From positions 1-42,695 of the forward strand of contig MGQQ01000118.1 of the NCBI GenBank assembly GCA_001798855.1: a stretch of 42,695 nucleotides of DNA, in the 5' to 3' direction. Shown piece after piece: positions 33,876-41,963 of the stretch (position 1 is the stretch's first letter; every line of letters starts with the position of its first letter). This DNA is from Deltaproteobacteria bacterium RBG_16_49_23. GTDB taxonomy: Bacteria > Desulfobacterota > BSN033 > UBA1163. Below the pieces are notes generated by a model. It did no database searches. It had not been told where the DNA came from and saw nothing but the letters and a program-made list of their open reading frames with translations. A program made the position numbers and the translations under genes.

Positions 33876-34859
33876 ATGAAATCCTATGGCCGAGTCAATC
33901 TTCCTTTCACCGGGATCGCCTCATTCTGCAAATTCCCGGTTCAAACGGACCTCAATCAACTTTCCGCTGATGCAGCTATCTTCGGCGTTCCCTGGGATGA
34001 AGGGACCGGATACCGCCCGGGCTCGAGATTTGGACCGAGATCCATTCGAGAATATTCCACCCGGTTTGCCTTCCATGAGAGAGGGGTCAAGAAGCGGGGA
34101 TACTGGAATATTGAGAATAAGGAACGGGACCTGGAAAATATCCAGGTTGTGGACTGCGGTGACCAGGACGTCCTCTATTTGAAAGTAGATGAAACCTTTT
34201 CAGCGATTACCGATTCCATCAAAAAAATTCTCTCCAGAAAAGCCTTCCCTGTGATTCTGGGGGGAGATCACTCCGTCGCTTTTCCCGTTGTCCGGGCCTT
34301 TCGGAAATTTGCCCCCCTCCATGTGATCCACCTCGACGCTCATCTTGATTACAATGATTCCATTGAAGGTGTTCTTCTGGCCAATGGAAATCCTATCAAG
34401 AGAATATCGGAGTTGAATTTTGTCGGCAGGATTATCCAGATTGGGATGAGAGGGATCCGGACCCGTGAGGATGCCTATCAAGACTCCAGGGCCAGGGGGA
34501 ATAAGATCTTTACCATGTCTGAATTCCGGAGAGTGGGAGTGGAAGAAGCGCTCAGCTCGATTCCCGGGAAGTCAAATTGCTACGTCACCATTGATATGGA
34601 TGTGCTCGATCCTTCCATTGCTCCGGGAACTTCGTCACCGGAGTTCGACGGGATGACCTACGGAGAGATCAAAGCTTTGCTTGAGGGGATCGCTTCCCGC
34701 GGGAAGGTGCTGGGTTTTGATGTGGTTGAGGTCAATCCCTTCCTCGATCCAATCGGTTTGACACAGACTGCCGCGGCAATGTTGATTCTGGAATTTTTGG
34801 GAGCAATTTTTAAATCAACTCCCCTCTCTTCCTCCAAACGAGGGAAAAGAATAAAGTGA
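33876..34859 (+). CDS. Ureohydrolase (arginase/agmatinase family), non-canonical
   Basis: 327 residues. The dinuclear manganese site is complete: His132 in LGGDHSV, Asp154, His156 and Asp158 in LDAHLDYND, and Asp240 and Asp242 in TIDMDVLDPS. The loop that normally reads PGTGTPEPGG in agmatinases is PGTSSPEFDG, and residues 50-100 contain an insertion (RFAFHERGVKKRGYWN). This suggests a guanidino substrate other than agmatine, for instance guanidinobutyrate, guanidinopropionate or guanidine; I infer this only from the loop change and from the separate, more canonical agmatinase at 41106-41963. The C-terminal tail, after EFLGAIFK, is serine/lysine-rich and encoded by sequence resembling a degraded C-run/G-run repeat. 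Confidence 0.88.
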   Translation: MKSYGRVNLPFTGIASFCKFPVQTDLNQLSADAAIFGVPWDEGTGYRPGSRFGPRSIREYSTRFAFHERGVKKRGYWNIENKERDLENIQVVDCGDQDVLYLKVDETFSAITDSIKKILSRKAFPVILGGDHSVAFPVVRAFRKFAPLHVIHLDAHLDYNDSIEGVLLANGNPIKRISELNFVGRIIQIGMRGIRTREDAYQDSRARGNKIFTMSEFRRVGVEEALSSIPGKSNCYVTIDMDVLDPSIAPGTSSPEFDGMTYGEIKALLEGIASRGKVLGFDVVEVNPFLDPIGLTQTAAAMLILEFLGAIFKSTPLSSSKRGKRIK

Positions 34860-34890
34860 GGGGGACTCTTCTTATTCAGGGCTCGTGGGT

Positions 34891-34909
34891 TGCGGGCGAC
34901 TTCCCCGCA
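34891..34909 (+). other. Small hairpin upstream of the selenoprotein gene
   Basis: TGCGGG (34891-34896) and CCCGCA (34904-34909) flank a seven-base loop, between the ureohydrolase stop and the peroxiredoxin start. No T-run follows, so it is not a standard terminator. Confidence 0.35.
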
Positions 34910-34947
34910 GGATGATCATTTGATGAAAAAAAGAAAGGAGGGCGGTG

Positions 34948-35436
34948 ATGAAAATACTGTTCGTGTCCGTTGCTTTCATTATTTCCTTGCTCTTTCCATG
35001 GGAGGCCTTTGGATTGGACGCGGGAGACAAGGCTCCCCTCTTTGAAGGGGTTTCGACACAGGGGGTTATCAGGCTCTCTGATTATCTCGGGAAGAAGGTG
35101 GTTGTCTTGGCCTTCTATTTCAAAGATTTTACCTCCGGCTGAACGAGTGAAATGAAGGCTTTCCAGGAGGACCTCTCCAAGTTTGAAAGCCTCAACGCCC
35201 AGGTTCTGGGCATCAGTCCCGATGATGTCGAAACTCACAAAAGGTTCAGCAAGGAGCTGGGGCTTCAGTTTCCATTGATTGCCGATACCGATCAGAAGAT
35301 ACGGAAACTTTACAAACCGGGCAGGGTCACGTTTGTCATCGATCAAAACGGTGTGATCCGCTTTATCCAGGAAGGAATGCCCCGAAATAAAGCCCTTCTT
35401 GAGGAAATCAAAAAACTCGAAAAGAAACCTCAATAA
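34948..35436 (+). CDS. Selenocysteine-containing peroxiredoxin (AhpC/TSA-Bcp type), exported
   Basis: A single 162-residue protein interrupted by an in-frame TGA at 35140-35142, which I read as selenocysteine at position 65. On either side the peroxiredoxin fold is continuous: DAGDKAPLFEGVSTQGVIRLSDYLGKKVVVLAFYFKDFTSG, then U, then TSEMKAFQEDLSKFES. The usual active site FxxxFTPGCTxE has its peroxidatic Cys exactly at the TGA. Downstream, NAQVLGISPDDVETHKRFSKELGLQFPLIADTD and GRVTFVIDQNGVIRFI complete the family. No frameshift is needed. The N-terminus ILFVSVAFIISLLFPWEAFG is a signal peptide, so the enzyme should act outside the cytoplasm. The ATG at 34948 follows AAAGGAGGG. A possible SECIS hairpin lies at 35157-35191. 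No resolving-Cys partner is evident. Confidence 0.85.
35157..35191 (+). promoter_or_regulatory. Candidate bacterial SECIS hairpin for the TGA at 35140
   Basis: GGCTTTC (35157-35163) pairs exactly with GAAAGCC (35185-35191). Inside, GGAG (35166-35169) pairs with CTCC (35175-35178) around the loop GACCT. The apical loop starts about 28 nt after the TGA, within the range reported for bacterial SECIS elements. Folding was done by eye only. Confidence 0.5.
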
Positions 35437-35552
35437 GAGGCTGTCACATCGGGTCATTTCGGCCTTTTTTAACCGCCTGATGATATGTTATGAAGTAGAA
35501 AGCTTTTTTGGGTTTCGAGAACAAACCCATTAAGCCACCAGGCAATCGATTA

Positions 35553-36587
35553 ATGAATCACTCTACCCCGCAACAGGCTCAACGCACTTATGATACTTTC
35601 CACATGGGCCGATCCTGTATGGACCTTTACAGCAACGATGTGGGCGCCGCTTTTATTCATATCAAGAGCTTTGCAGCGTATGTGGGCGGGTCGCCTGCCA
35701 ACATGAGTGTCGGGTGTCGGAGGTTAGGGCTAAACTCGGCGCTATTGACTGCCTTTGGAGAGGACCCTGTCGGCGATTTTGTTATCCATTTCCTGACCGG
35801 AGAGGGTGTGGACATCCGGTTCAGCCCCCGGAAGCCGGGGCGTCACACCAGCCTCGTCGTCATGGGCATTGAGCCCCCGGACCGGTTTCCACTCGTCTTT
35901 TACCGGGAGAACTGCGCTGACATCGCGCTGGAGATTGACGATGTGCTGGCCGCTCCAATCCATGACAGCCTTGTGTTTCAGTTTGCCGGCACCAATCTGA
36001 GCAGGGAGACGAGCCGAAGCGCCACCTTTTATGCGGCCGAACTTGCCCGGAAGGCCGGCACCTCTGTCGTTCTCGACCTCGATTTCCGGCCGGACCAGTG
36101 GCACGATCCCCGTGCCTACGGCGCTGCCATTCGCTCTATCCTCTATAGCGTGGATATGGTGATGGGCACCGAGGACGAGATCAATGCCGCCATGCTGACT
36201 GACCCTGATTCCGTCCGGGTGACCCATTCCCAGGTGACCGATGCCCGGGTGCCTGGAAATACCGCCGAGCATGTTCGGGCCATCTTAGATCGAGGGCCCC
36301 GGGTCGTGGTGGAAAAACGCGGCAAGCATGGCTGCCGGATTCATGAGCGGGATAACCCTGCGGAGGACGTGCCGGGATTTCCAGTGACGATTCAAAATAT
36401 CCTGGGCGCCGGCGATGCATTCGGCGCTGGGTTTCTGTACGGGTATGTGAAAGGATGGGACCTCCGGAAGGCCGCGCAACTGGGCAACGCCTGTGGGGCC
36501 ATTGTGGTAACCCGGCACGGATGCTCCATCTCCATGCCTACCCTGGAAGAGGTGATGGGTTTTGTAAGCGAACGCAGTGGGTTGTAA
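35553..36587 (+). CDS. PfkB-family sugar kinase, 5-dehydro-2-deoxygluconokinase (IolC)-like
   Basis: About 344 residues from the ATG at 35553; a TTG at 35508 extends it by 15 residues with no better ribosome site. The N-terminus GRSCMDLYSNDVGA and FAAYVGGSPANMSVGCRRLGLNSALLTAFGEDPVGDF match the PfkB first signature in its IolC form. FPLVFYRENCADIAL near residue 115 is especially IolC-like. The C-terminal signature NILGAGDAFGAGFLYGYVKGW includes the catalytic Asp in GAGDAFGAGF. In inositol catabolism this enzyme phosphorylates 5-dehydro-2-deoxygluconate; no other iol gene is visible, so a related keto-sugar acid may be the substrate. It is followed by an SDR dehydrogenase and a carbohydrate importer. 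Confidence 0.85.
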   Translation: MNHSTPQQAQRTYDTFHMGRSCMDLYSNDVGAAFIHIKSFAAYVGGSPANMSVGCRRLGLNSALLTAFGEDPVGDFVIHFLTGEGVDIRFSPRKPGRHTSLVVMGIEPPDRFPLVFYRENCADIALEIDDVLAAPIHDSLVFQFAGTNLSRETSRSATFYAAELARKAGTSVVLDLDFRPDQWHDPRAYGAAIRSILYSVDMVMGTEDEINAAMLTDPDSVRVTHSQVTDARVPGNTAEHVRAILDRGPRVVVEKRGKHGCRIHERDNPAEDVPGFPVTIQNILGAGDAFGAGFLYGYVKGWDLRKAAQLGNACGAIVVTRHGCSISMPTLEEVMGFVSERSGL

Positions 36588-36665
36588 CCGATTCCCAGCC
36601 CCTCAGGACAGGGATGGTATTGTCCTCTATGAGATGCTATCATCATCGGCGGAGATGAAGGGGAT

Positions 36666-37520
36666 ATGAAAAGGGACATCTTGAAACGATTTGATCTAAC
36701 AGGAAAGGTTGCTGTCATCACCGGCGGCGGCGGCGAATTATGCGGCGCTATGGCTGAAGCCCTCGGTATGATGGGCGTGAGGGTAGCTGTGCTGGATATC
36801 GACCTCGAAAAAGCCGAAGCCCGGTCGCTTACCATCAATCACTCCGGAGGAATAGCTAAACCGTTTCAATGCGACGTCCTGAATATGGACCAGGTCCGGG
36901 ACTGTTACGAGGAGATCCGCAGCCTCTGGGGCCCGCCCGAGTTTCTGATCAATGGTGCAGGCGGCAACAACCCCCGGGGCAGCACATCCGATGAATTCTT
37001 CGACCCGGAGAAATTGCCAGGCCCGGAAACACAATCATTTTTCGATCTGAATCCGGACGGATTCCGCCAGGTCTTTGACCTTAACTTTATGAGCATATTT
37101 CTTGTCACACAGGTCTTTTCCCGGGGCATGGTCGAGATGGGCAAGGGGTCCATCGTCAATATCTCCTCCATGAGCGCCTTCACGCCGCTCACCAAAGTGG
37201 CGGCCTATTCAGCAGCCAAGGCGGCGGTGAGCAACTTCACACGGTGGCTGGCGGTCCATTTTTCGCGCACCGGCCTCCGTGTCAATGCCCTGGCCCCCGG
37301 TTTTTTCATGACCGAGCAGATGAAGTTCTTGAATATCGATCAAAAGACGGGGGAGCTCTTGCCCCGGGCCCATAAGGTGATCGCCCATACGCCCATGGGC
37401 CGGTTTGGAGAGCCGGACGATCTGATCGGCGCCCTTATCTGGCTGCTTTCAGATGCTTCCAGCTTCGTCACCGGCGTCGTGGTGCCAATCGACGGGGGCT
37501 TTTCTTCCTATGCTATTTAG
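36666..37520 (+). CDS. SDR family dehydrogenase (D-mannonate oxidoreductase/gluconate 5-dehydrogenase-like)
   Basis: 284 residues. The classical short-chain dehydrogenase features are present: the cofactor loop ITGGGGELCGAMAEAL at residues 18-33, FLINGAGGNNP near 93-103, catalytic Ser168 in NISSMSA and the Tyr181-x3-Lys185 pair in AYSAAKAAVSN. The insert STSDEFFDPEKLPGPETQSFFDLNPDGFRQVFDLN matches the SDR-type fructuronate/mannonate reductases. NALAPGFFMTEQ and the C-terminal GVVVPIDGGFSSYAI complete the fold. It probably interconverts a sugar acid and its keto form ahead of the kinase encoded just upstream. The region is visibly richer in GC than the TRAP block. Confidence 0.9.
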   Translation: MKRDILKRFDLTGKVAVITGGGGELCGAMAEALGMMGVRVAVLDIDLEKAEARSLTINHSGGIAKPFQCDVLNMDQVRDCYEEIRSLWGPPEFLINGAGGNNPRGSTSDEFFDPEKLPGPETQSFFDLNPDGFRQVFDLNFMSIFLVTQVFSRGMVEMGKGSIVNISSMSAFTPLTKVAAYSAAKAAVSNFTRWLAVHFSRTGLRVNALAPGFFMTEQMKFLNIDQKTGELLPRAHKVIAHTPMGRFGEPDDLIGALIWLLSDASSFVTGVVVPIDGGFSSYAI

Positions 37521-37595
37521 GGGCCCTCATGAAGGGGGGGATTTGAGAAAAACGAAAAAGGGTCCGGTCAATTGTTCTTGATTAAAACATTTAGC

Positions 37596-37618
37596 CCGGC
37601 AGACGATACGTCTGACGG
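37596..37618. promoter_or_regulatory. Imperfect 23-bp palindrome upstream of the sugar-importer gene
   Basis: CCGGCAGACG and CGTCTGACGG flank ATA; the arms match at nine of ten positions, and the inner six (CAGACG/CGTCTG) are exact. It ends 34 bp before the binding-protein start codon. An operator for a local repressor or a short hairpin in the leader are both possible. No T-run follows, so it is not a typical terminator. Confidence 0.45.
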
Positions 37619-37652
37619 TAGAATCCAAAACCATTGAAGGAGGGAGCATTTT

Positions 37653-38957
37653 ATGAGAAGAAGAGTATTATGTGTTGTGGTGGCAGGTCTGGTGTGCATG
37701 GGAGTGTTTTCTGCGACTGCTTTTGCCGCTGTCAACTGGAAGCAGTCCCAGGGCACGGAGATACGTTTTCTGATGAACAAACACCCCTTTACTACGTACA
37801 TTGAGCCCAAGGTGTCCGAGTTTGAAAAAATGACCGGCATCAAGGTGACCCTCGAAGCTTTTCCGGAGGATCAGTTCCGGAACAAGCGACTGATCGAGCT
37901 CAACGCCGGCGGCAAAATGGATGGTTACATGATCATGCCGGGTCAGGATGAGCTCCATTACTGGAAGGCAGGATGGCTTCAGCCTATGGATGCCTACATC
38001 GCCGACCCCGCTCTGACCGAGGCAGACTGGGATATAAAGGATTTCTTCCCCAGCTTCATTAAGGCCTCATCGGTTGAGGGAAAGCAGATCGGCATCGTGA
38101 TTAACGCTGAAACATCGCTTCTATCCTATCGCAAGGATCTGTTTACGAAGCTCAAGGTCAAGGTCCCTCAGACGATGAAAGAACTGGAGGAGACAGCCAA
38201 GTTTTTCCATGGCAAGGAGATTGATGGCAAGAAGATGGTCGGCATCACTTTGCGGGGAAAGAAAGCCGCGGCCACCTCACAGTGGGTCGGCTTTCTATAC
38301 AGCTTCGGTGGTTCATGGACGAACGCCCAGGGCAATTCGAACTTCGGATCACCCCAGAGCATCGCAGCCTTCAAGTTTTACGGCGACCTCTTGAGAAACT
38401 ACGGTCCCGAGGGCGGCACCATGCTCCACTGGGCGGAGAGCACCTCCCTCTTTATGGAAGGGAAAGCGGCCATGATCTATGACGCCAACGTGTTCAAGGC
38501 ATTGTACGAAAATCCCAAAGAATCGAAGGTCGCCGGCAAAGTGGGCTACGCCACGATCCCTGCCGGCCCGGCAGGCAAGGTGCCCCATGTATCTAACTGG
38601 AGCCTTTCCATCAACCGGAACAGCACACCCGAGCGGCAAAAGGCCGCCTGGCTATTTATCCAGTGGGCCACCAATAAAAGTAATTGCCTGGGTGCGCTCT
38701 TAGCCGGTGTTCCGGCGGGACGCGCCTCGGCGTGGAACTCCAAAGAATTTAAATCGAAGGATGCCCATCAGGACTGGACGGCAAACACGATGAAGTCCTT
38801 TGAGATTGGCCAGCCCCAGTGGAATCCGCCCGTCATCAACGTTCCCGAAATCCGGGATATCACCGGCCAGGTGATCGTGGATGCGATCGAAGGCAAGGAT
38901 GTGGCCGCCTCGGCAAAGAAGGCAGCCGAGCTGATGGATAAGAAGATGGAGCGATAA
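37653..38957 (+). CDS. Carbohydrate ABC transporter substrate-binding protein (family 1, MalE/UgpB-like)
   Basis: 434 residues; the ATG follows GAAGGAGGGAGC. The signal peptide (RVLCVVVAGLVCMGVFSATAFA) shows it is exported; it lacks a lipobox Cys. The mature chain has IRFLMNKHPFTTYIEPKVSEFEKMTGIKVTLEAFPEDQFRNKRLIELNAGGKMDGYMIMPG, characteristic of family-1 sugar binders, with GKAAMIYDANVFKALYENPKESKVAGKVGYATIPAGPAGKVPHVSNWSLSINRNS near residue 270. It delivers sugars or polyols to the two permeases encoded next. With the kinase and SDR genes it forms a small sugar-acid or polyol catabolic unit. Confidence 0.92.
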   Translation: MRRRVLCVVVAGLVCMGVFSATAFAAVNWKQSQGTEIRFLMNKHPFTTYIEPKVSEFEKMTGIKVTLEAFPEDQFRNKRLIELNAGGKMDGYMIMPGQDELHYWKAGWLQPMDAYIADPALTEADWDIKDFFPSFIKASSVEGKQIGIVINAETSLLSYRKDLFTKLKVKVPQTMKELEETAKFFHGKEIDGKKMVGITLRGKKAAATSQWVGFLYSFGGSWTNAQGNSNFGSPQSIAAFKFYGDLLRNYGPEGGTMLHWAESTSLFMEGKAAMIYDANVFKALYENPKESKVAGKVGYATIPAGPAGKVPHVSNWSLSINRNSTPERQKAAWLFIQWATNKSNCLGALLAGVPAGRASAWNSKEFKSKDAHQDWTANTMKSFEIGQPQWNPPVINVPEIRDITGQVIVDAIEGKDVAASAKKAAELMDKKMER

Positions 38958-39036
38958 CATTCCAAGGGCCGGGATCTGTTCACGCCCGATTTGTGGACAG
39001 ACCCGGCCCGGTGTTATCGGGATTGAAATCACCGTC

Positions 39037-39930
39037 ATGAAAACCACCTCCCGGACGCTCAGCCGTTTTATTGATCGTCACCAGGCCCTTGTCTTTCCGG
39101 CGCCGGCGGTATTCGCGCTGTCTCTCATCGTCATTATCCCCATTGCGTATAATCTTTATCTCGCCTTTACCAAGTGGACCATCGGGCTGGGGCAACCGCG
39201 CTTTATCGGCCTCGGCAACTTTATCGAACTTCTTTCAGACGAACGTGTTTGGAACGGCGTGAAGGTCATGGTCTACTTCAGCGGCCTCAGCCTTTCCCTC
39301 GAGATGGCGCTCGGACTTTCCATTGCGCTCTATTTCCACCGCAACTTCAGGGGCAATGAGATCGTTCAGGCCATTTACATCTTACCGTTTGCAGCCACAC
39401 CGGTGGCTGTTGCGTTAATCTGGAGGATCATGCTGAACCCCGAGATCGGAGTCATGAACTACCTGCTGCAAAGCGTCGGCCTGCCCGGCAGCCTGTGGGT
39501 CAGCAACGCTCAAACGGTTATTCCGGCGCTCGTGATGGTCGATGTGTGGAAGTGGACGCCCATGATCACACTCATCGTGCTGGCCGGGCTTAAATCCCTG
39601 CCCCGTGTTCCTTATGAAGCCGCCCAAATCGACGGGGCTAACGCCTTGCAGGTTTTCTGGTATATCACGCTTCCAATGATCCGCCCGGTGCTGATTGCGG
39701 CATTGATGCTGAGGTCTCTGGACAACCTCAAGGAGTTCGACATGATTTACACCATCACTCAGGGCGGACCGGGTATTTCATCCGAGACGCTTTACCTTTA
39801 TTCTTACAATGTGGGGTTCAGCTTCTTCAAAGCCGGGTACGGCTCCGCCCTCATGGTGGTGGTATTCTTGATCGTGCTGGTGTTTAACGTAGTCATGAAC
39901 CGGATGCGTCTCAGCGCCCGCGACCTCTAA
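39037..39930 (+). CDS. Carbohydrate ABC transporter permease, MalF/UgpA type
   Basis: 297 residues with six transmembrane helices; the first begins LVFPAPAVFALSLIVIIPIAYNLYLAF. The EAA loop for ATPase docking reads YEAAQIDGANALQVFWYITLP near residue 193. The short extracytoplasmic loop after helix 1 with RFIGLGNFIELL is standard for this class. The start ATG lies 79 bp after the binding-protein stop with no strong ribosome site (GAAATCACCGTC), so its start is less certain. It pairs with the second permease at 39975. Confidence 0.92.
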   Translation: MKTTSRTLSRFIDRHQALVFPAPAVFALSLIVIIPIAYNLYLAFTKWTIGLGQPRFIGLGNFIELLSDERVWNGVKVMVYFSGLSLSLEMALGLSIALYFHRNFRGNEIVQAIYILPFAATPVAVALIWRIMLNPEIGVMNYLLQSVGLPGSLWVSNAQTVIPALVMVDVWKWTPMITLIVLAGLKSLPRVPYEAAQIDGANALQVFWYITLPMIRPVLIAALMLRSLDNLKEFDMIYTITQGGPGISSETLYLYSYNVGFSFFKAGYGSALMVVVFLIVLVFNVVMNRMRLSARDL

Positions 39931-39974
39931 CCGGGCCTGGCGTTATGATCCGGCGTGCTGATGCCTGAGAGATC

Positions 39975-40802
39975 ATGACTGGAACACTGACAATGAAGAC
40001 CATGAAATCGGTTCTTTTTTATGCAGGCGCCGTCGCCCTGTGCGTGCCGCCGGTCTTCGTGTTTGTCTGGATGATCCTGACGGGCCTTAAAACCGGCGTT
40101 CAAAACATCGCTTACCCCCCGGAGTTCATTTTCACGCCCACCCTGGAAAACTTCCGGGCAGTCTTTCAACAGCACAATTTTTTCAGATACCTGGTGAACA
40201 GCTTCGTTGTTGCCGGTTTTGCCACGGGAATCTCGCTGGTCGTTGGGCTGCCGGCGGCCTATTCCATCGCTAAGTATCGACAGGGAAAGATCGGCCTCAT
40301 CATCCTCGTTGCCCGGATGACGCCATTTGTAAGCTACCTGCTGCCCTGGTACATCATCTTCCGGCGACTGAATCTCATTGACACCTACGCCGCCCTGATC
40401 ATCACCCATCTGATCATCACCCTTCCCATGGTGATCTGGCTGATGGTCTCCTTTTTCGAGGGCATGCCGTCCGAACTGGAAGATGCGGCCATGATCGACG
40501 GATGTTCCGGCCTGCAAAGCTTTCTCATTATTGTGCTCCCCTTGATGCGAAACGGCATCGCCACCTCGGCCATTATCTCCTTCATCTTTTCCTGGAACCA
40601 GTTCCTTTTTTCGCTGATCCTTTCGGGCCCAAAGACGAAAACGGTTCCGGTGGCCGTATATAATTTCATCTCCTATGGAAAGATCGACTGGGCCGGCATT
40701 GGCGCCGCAGCTACCCTGATCGTACTCCCTGTTTCCATTTTTGCATTCTTTGTACGAAAAACGATCGTTCAGGGACTGACGATGGGCGCTTTGAAAGAAT
40801 AA
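39975..40802 (+). CDS. Carbohydrate ABC transporter permease, MalG/UgpE type
   Basis: 275 residues; an internal ATG six codons on (MKTMKSVLF) is an alternative start. Six helices are visible and the EAA loop is LEDAAMIDGCSGLQSFLIIVLP near residue 169. The segment PPEFIFTPTLENFRAVFQQHNFFRYLVNSFVVA near residue 45 is the usual MalG-type periplasmic loop and second helix. It ends the plus-strand sugar unit. No ATPase gene follows before the convergent agmatinase gene, so the importer must borrow an ATPase encoded elsewhere. Confidence 0.92.
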   Translation: MTGTLTMKTMKSVLFYAGAVALCVPPVFVFVWMILTGLKTGVQNIAYPPEFIFTPTLENFRAVFQQHNFFRYLVNSFVVAGFATGISLVVGLPAAYSIAKYRQGKIGLIILVARMTPFVSYLLPWYIIFRRLNLIDTYAALIITHLIITLPMVIWLMVSFFEGMPSELEDAAMIDGCSGLQSFLIIVLPLMRNGIATSAIISFIFSWNQFLFSLILSGPKTKTVPVAVYNFISYGKIDWAGIGAAATLIVLPVSIFAFFVRKTIVQGLTMGALKE

Positions 40803-40906
40803 TTGCCCCTAAGACTTTCCAGACACTTTTCCCAAAGGGAGAAAATTATTTCTCTCCTGAGCTTGCCGAAAGGGTAGGGGAATTTTCAAAAGAATCTAAA
40901 ACCTAA

Positions 40907-41085
40907 ATTGAGCGATTCTTATTGAAATAAACTATAGTAGCTCCGGTAATACCGGAGCGTTTTAAGAACACCCATGGGGTGTTCTGTAGGGCAAGGCTTA
41001 AGCCTTGCCTGCCTGCCGTAGGCAGGCGCATTATAAGCAACCCTAAAGGGTTGCCCTACGATTAAATTTATTTAAATCGCTCAAT
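40907..41085. repeat. Inverted-repeat element carrying five separate palindromes
   Basis: ATTGAGCGATT (40907-40917) and AATCGCTCAAT (41075-41085) are exact reverse complements. Between them are five palindromes in a row: GCTCCGGT-AAT-ACCGGAGC (40940-40958), GAACACCC-ATG-GGGTGTTC (40966-40984), GGCAAGGCTTAAGCCTTGCC (40990-41009), GCCTGCC-GTA-GGCAGGC (41011-41027) and GCAACCC-TAAA-GGGTTGC (41037-41054). All arms are perfect. It fills most of the 303-bp gap between the convergent permease and agmatinase genes. Bases 40803-40906 hold another diverged C-run/G-run repeat copy and nothing else I can support. Confidence 0.75.
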
Positions 41086-41105
41086 ATAGGTAAAAGATAG
41101 ATTCT

Positions 41106-41963
41106 TTAGCGAGAACAGAAGGCGAGGATCATCTCTCTCAGGATGACCGAGGCTGTTACTGAAGAGATTTGAGATGGATCGTAATCAGGGGTGAGCTCGA
41201 CCAGATCGAAACCAATGACGCGGAGAGGTTGTAACCCTTTGAAAAGGGATAGGATCTCCTGAAAGGTAAAGCCTCCGGGCTCAGGTGTTCCAACTCCAGG
41301 AAGAAGGCCCGGGTCCATTACATCGAGGTCAAGAGAGATATAGACGGGCCTGTTCTTAAGGCGGTTAACCATTCTTCTTAAGGATTTCGGATCAGAGAAG
41401 AGAATCGATCCTATCTTCTCTGCCAGGGCGAACTCCTCTTGGGCTCCTGACCGTATTCCGACCTGGGACAGCCTTCCTTTGCTTAGAAGATCGAGGACCT
41501 TTTTCATCACCGTGCTGTGATTCAACGTCTCACCAAGATATTCTTCTCTCAAATCCGTGTGGGCGTCGATATGAAGGACATGGACATCAGGATAAACTCG
41601 ATGAATCTCCTCGATAATCGGGAGTGTAATGAGGTGATCCCCTCCAAGGAAGATCGGGAATTTTTTTGCGGAGAGAATCCTCCGTGCCCCCTCCTGAATC
41701 AAGCTAAGAGAGGTCTTTTTCTCCCCAAGGGGCAACTCCAGATCCCCCATATCATGAATCTTTATTTGAGTTAGGTCGCTCTCCTGGTAAGGGCTGTAGG
41801 TTTCGATTCCCCACGAAGTTTTACGGATCGCAGAAGGGCCGAAGCGGGCCCCGGGCCGGAAGGTCGCTGACCCATCATAGGGGCAGCCCAAAATGACAGC
41901 CTTTGCTTCTGCAAAAGAAGCCTTTGCTGAGATGAAGGTTTGTTCCATGATGGGAAGATTCAT
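41106..41963 (-). CDS. speB: Agmatinase (ureohydrolase family)
   Basis: 285 residues. The manganese-binding motifs match agmatinase: [10 protein letters not shown] near residue 106, [11 protein letters not shown] near 131, and [27 protein letters not shown] near 208. The substrate loop GVGTPEPGG is canonical, unlike the ureohydrolase at 33876. Its ATG overlaps the stop of the pyruvoyl-dependent arginine decarboxylase gene as ATGA, so the two are co-translated. Together they turn arginine into agmatine and then putrescine plus urea in the cytoplasm. No downstream spermidine synthase is in the window. Confidence 0.92.
   Translation of the reverse strand: MNLPIMEQTFISAKASFAEAKAVILGCPYDGSATFRPGARFGPSAIRKTSWGIETYSPYQESDLTQIKIHDMGDLELPLGEKKTSLSLIQEGARRILSAKKFPIFLGGDHLITLPIIEEIHRVYPDVHVLHIDAHTDLREEYLGETLNHSTVMKKVLDLLSKGRLSQVGIRSGAQEEFALAEKIGSILFSDPKSLRRMVNRLKNRPVYISLDLDVMDPGLLPGVGTPEPGGFTFQEILSLFKGLQPLRVIGFDLVELTPDYDPSQISSVTASVILREMILAFCSR

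Noticed and set aside
35140..35142. Sequencing error or true nonsense mutation as the explanation of the TGA
   Set aside because: The frame is unbroken on both sides, the TGA is exactly at the catalytic Cys, no other damage is present, and a candidate SECIS follows. Kept as the alternative to be tested.
39927..40517. 196-codon minus-strand ORF
   Set aside because: It is antisense to the MalG-type permease and has a His/Asp-rich composition typical of antisense frames of membrane proteins.
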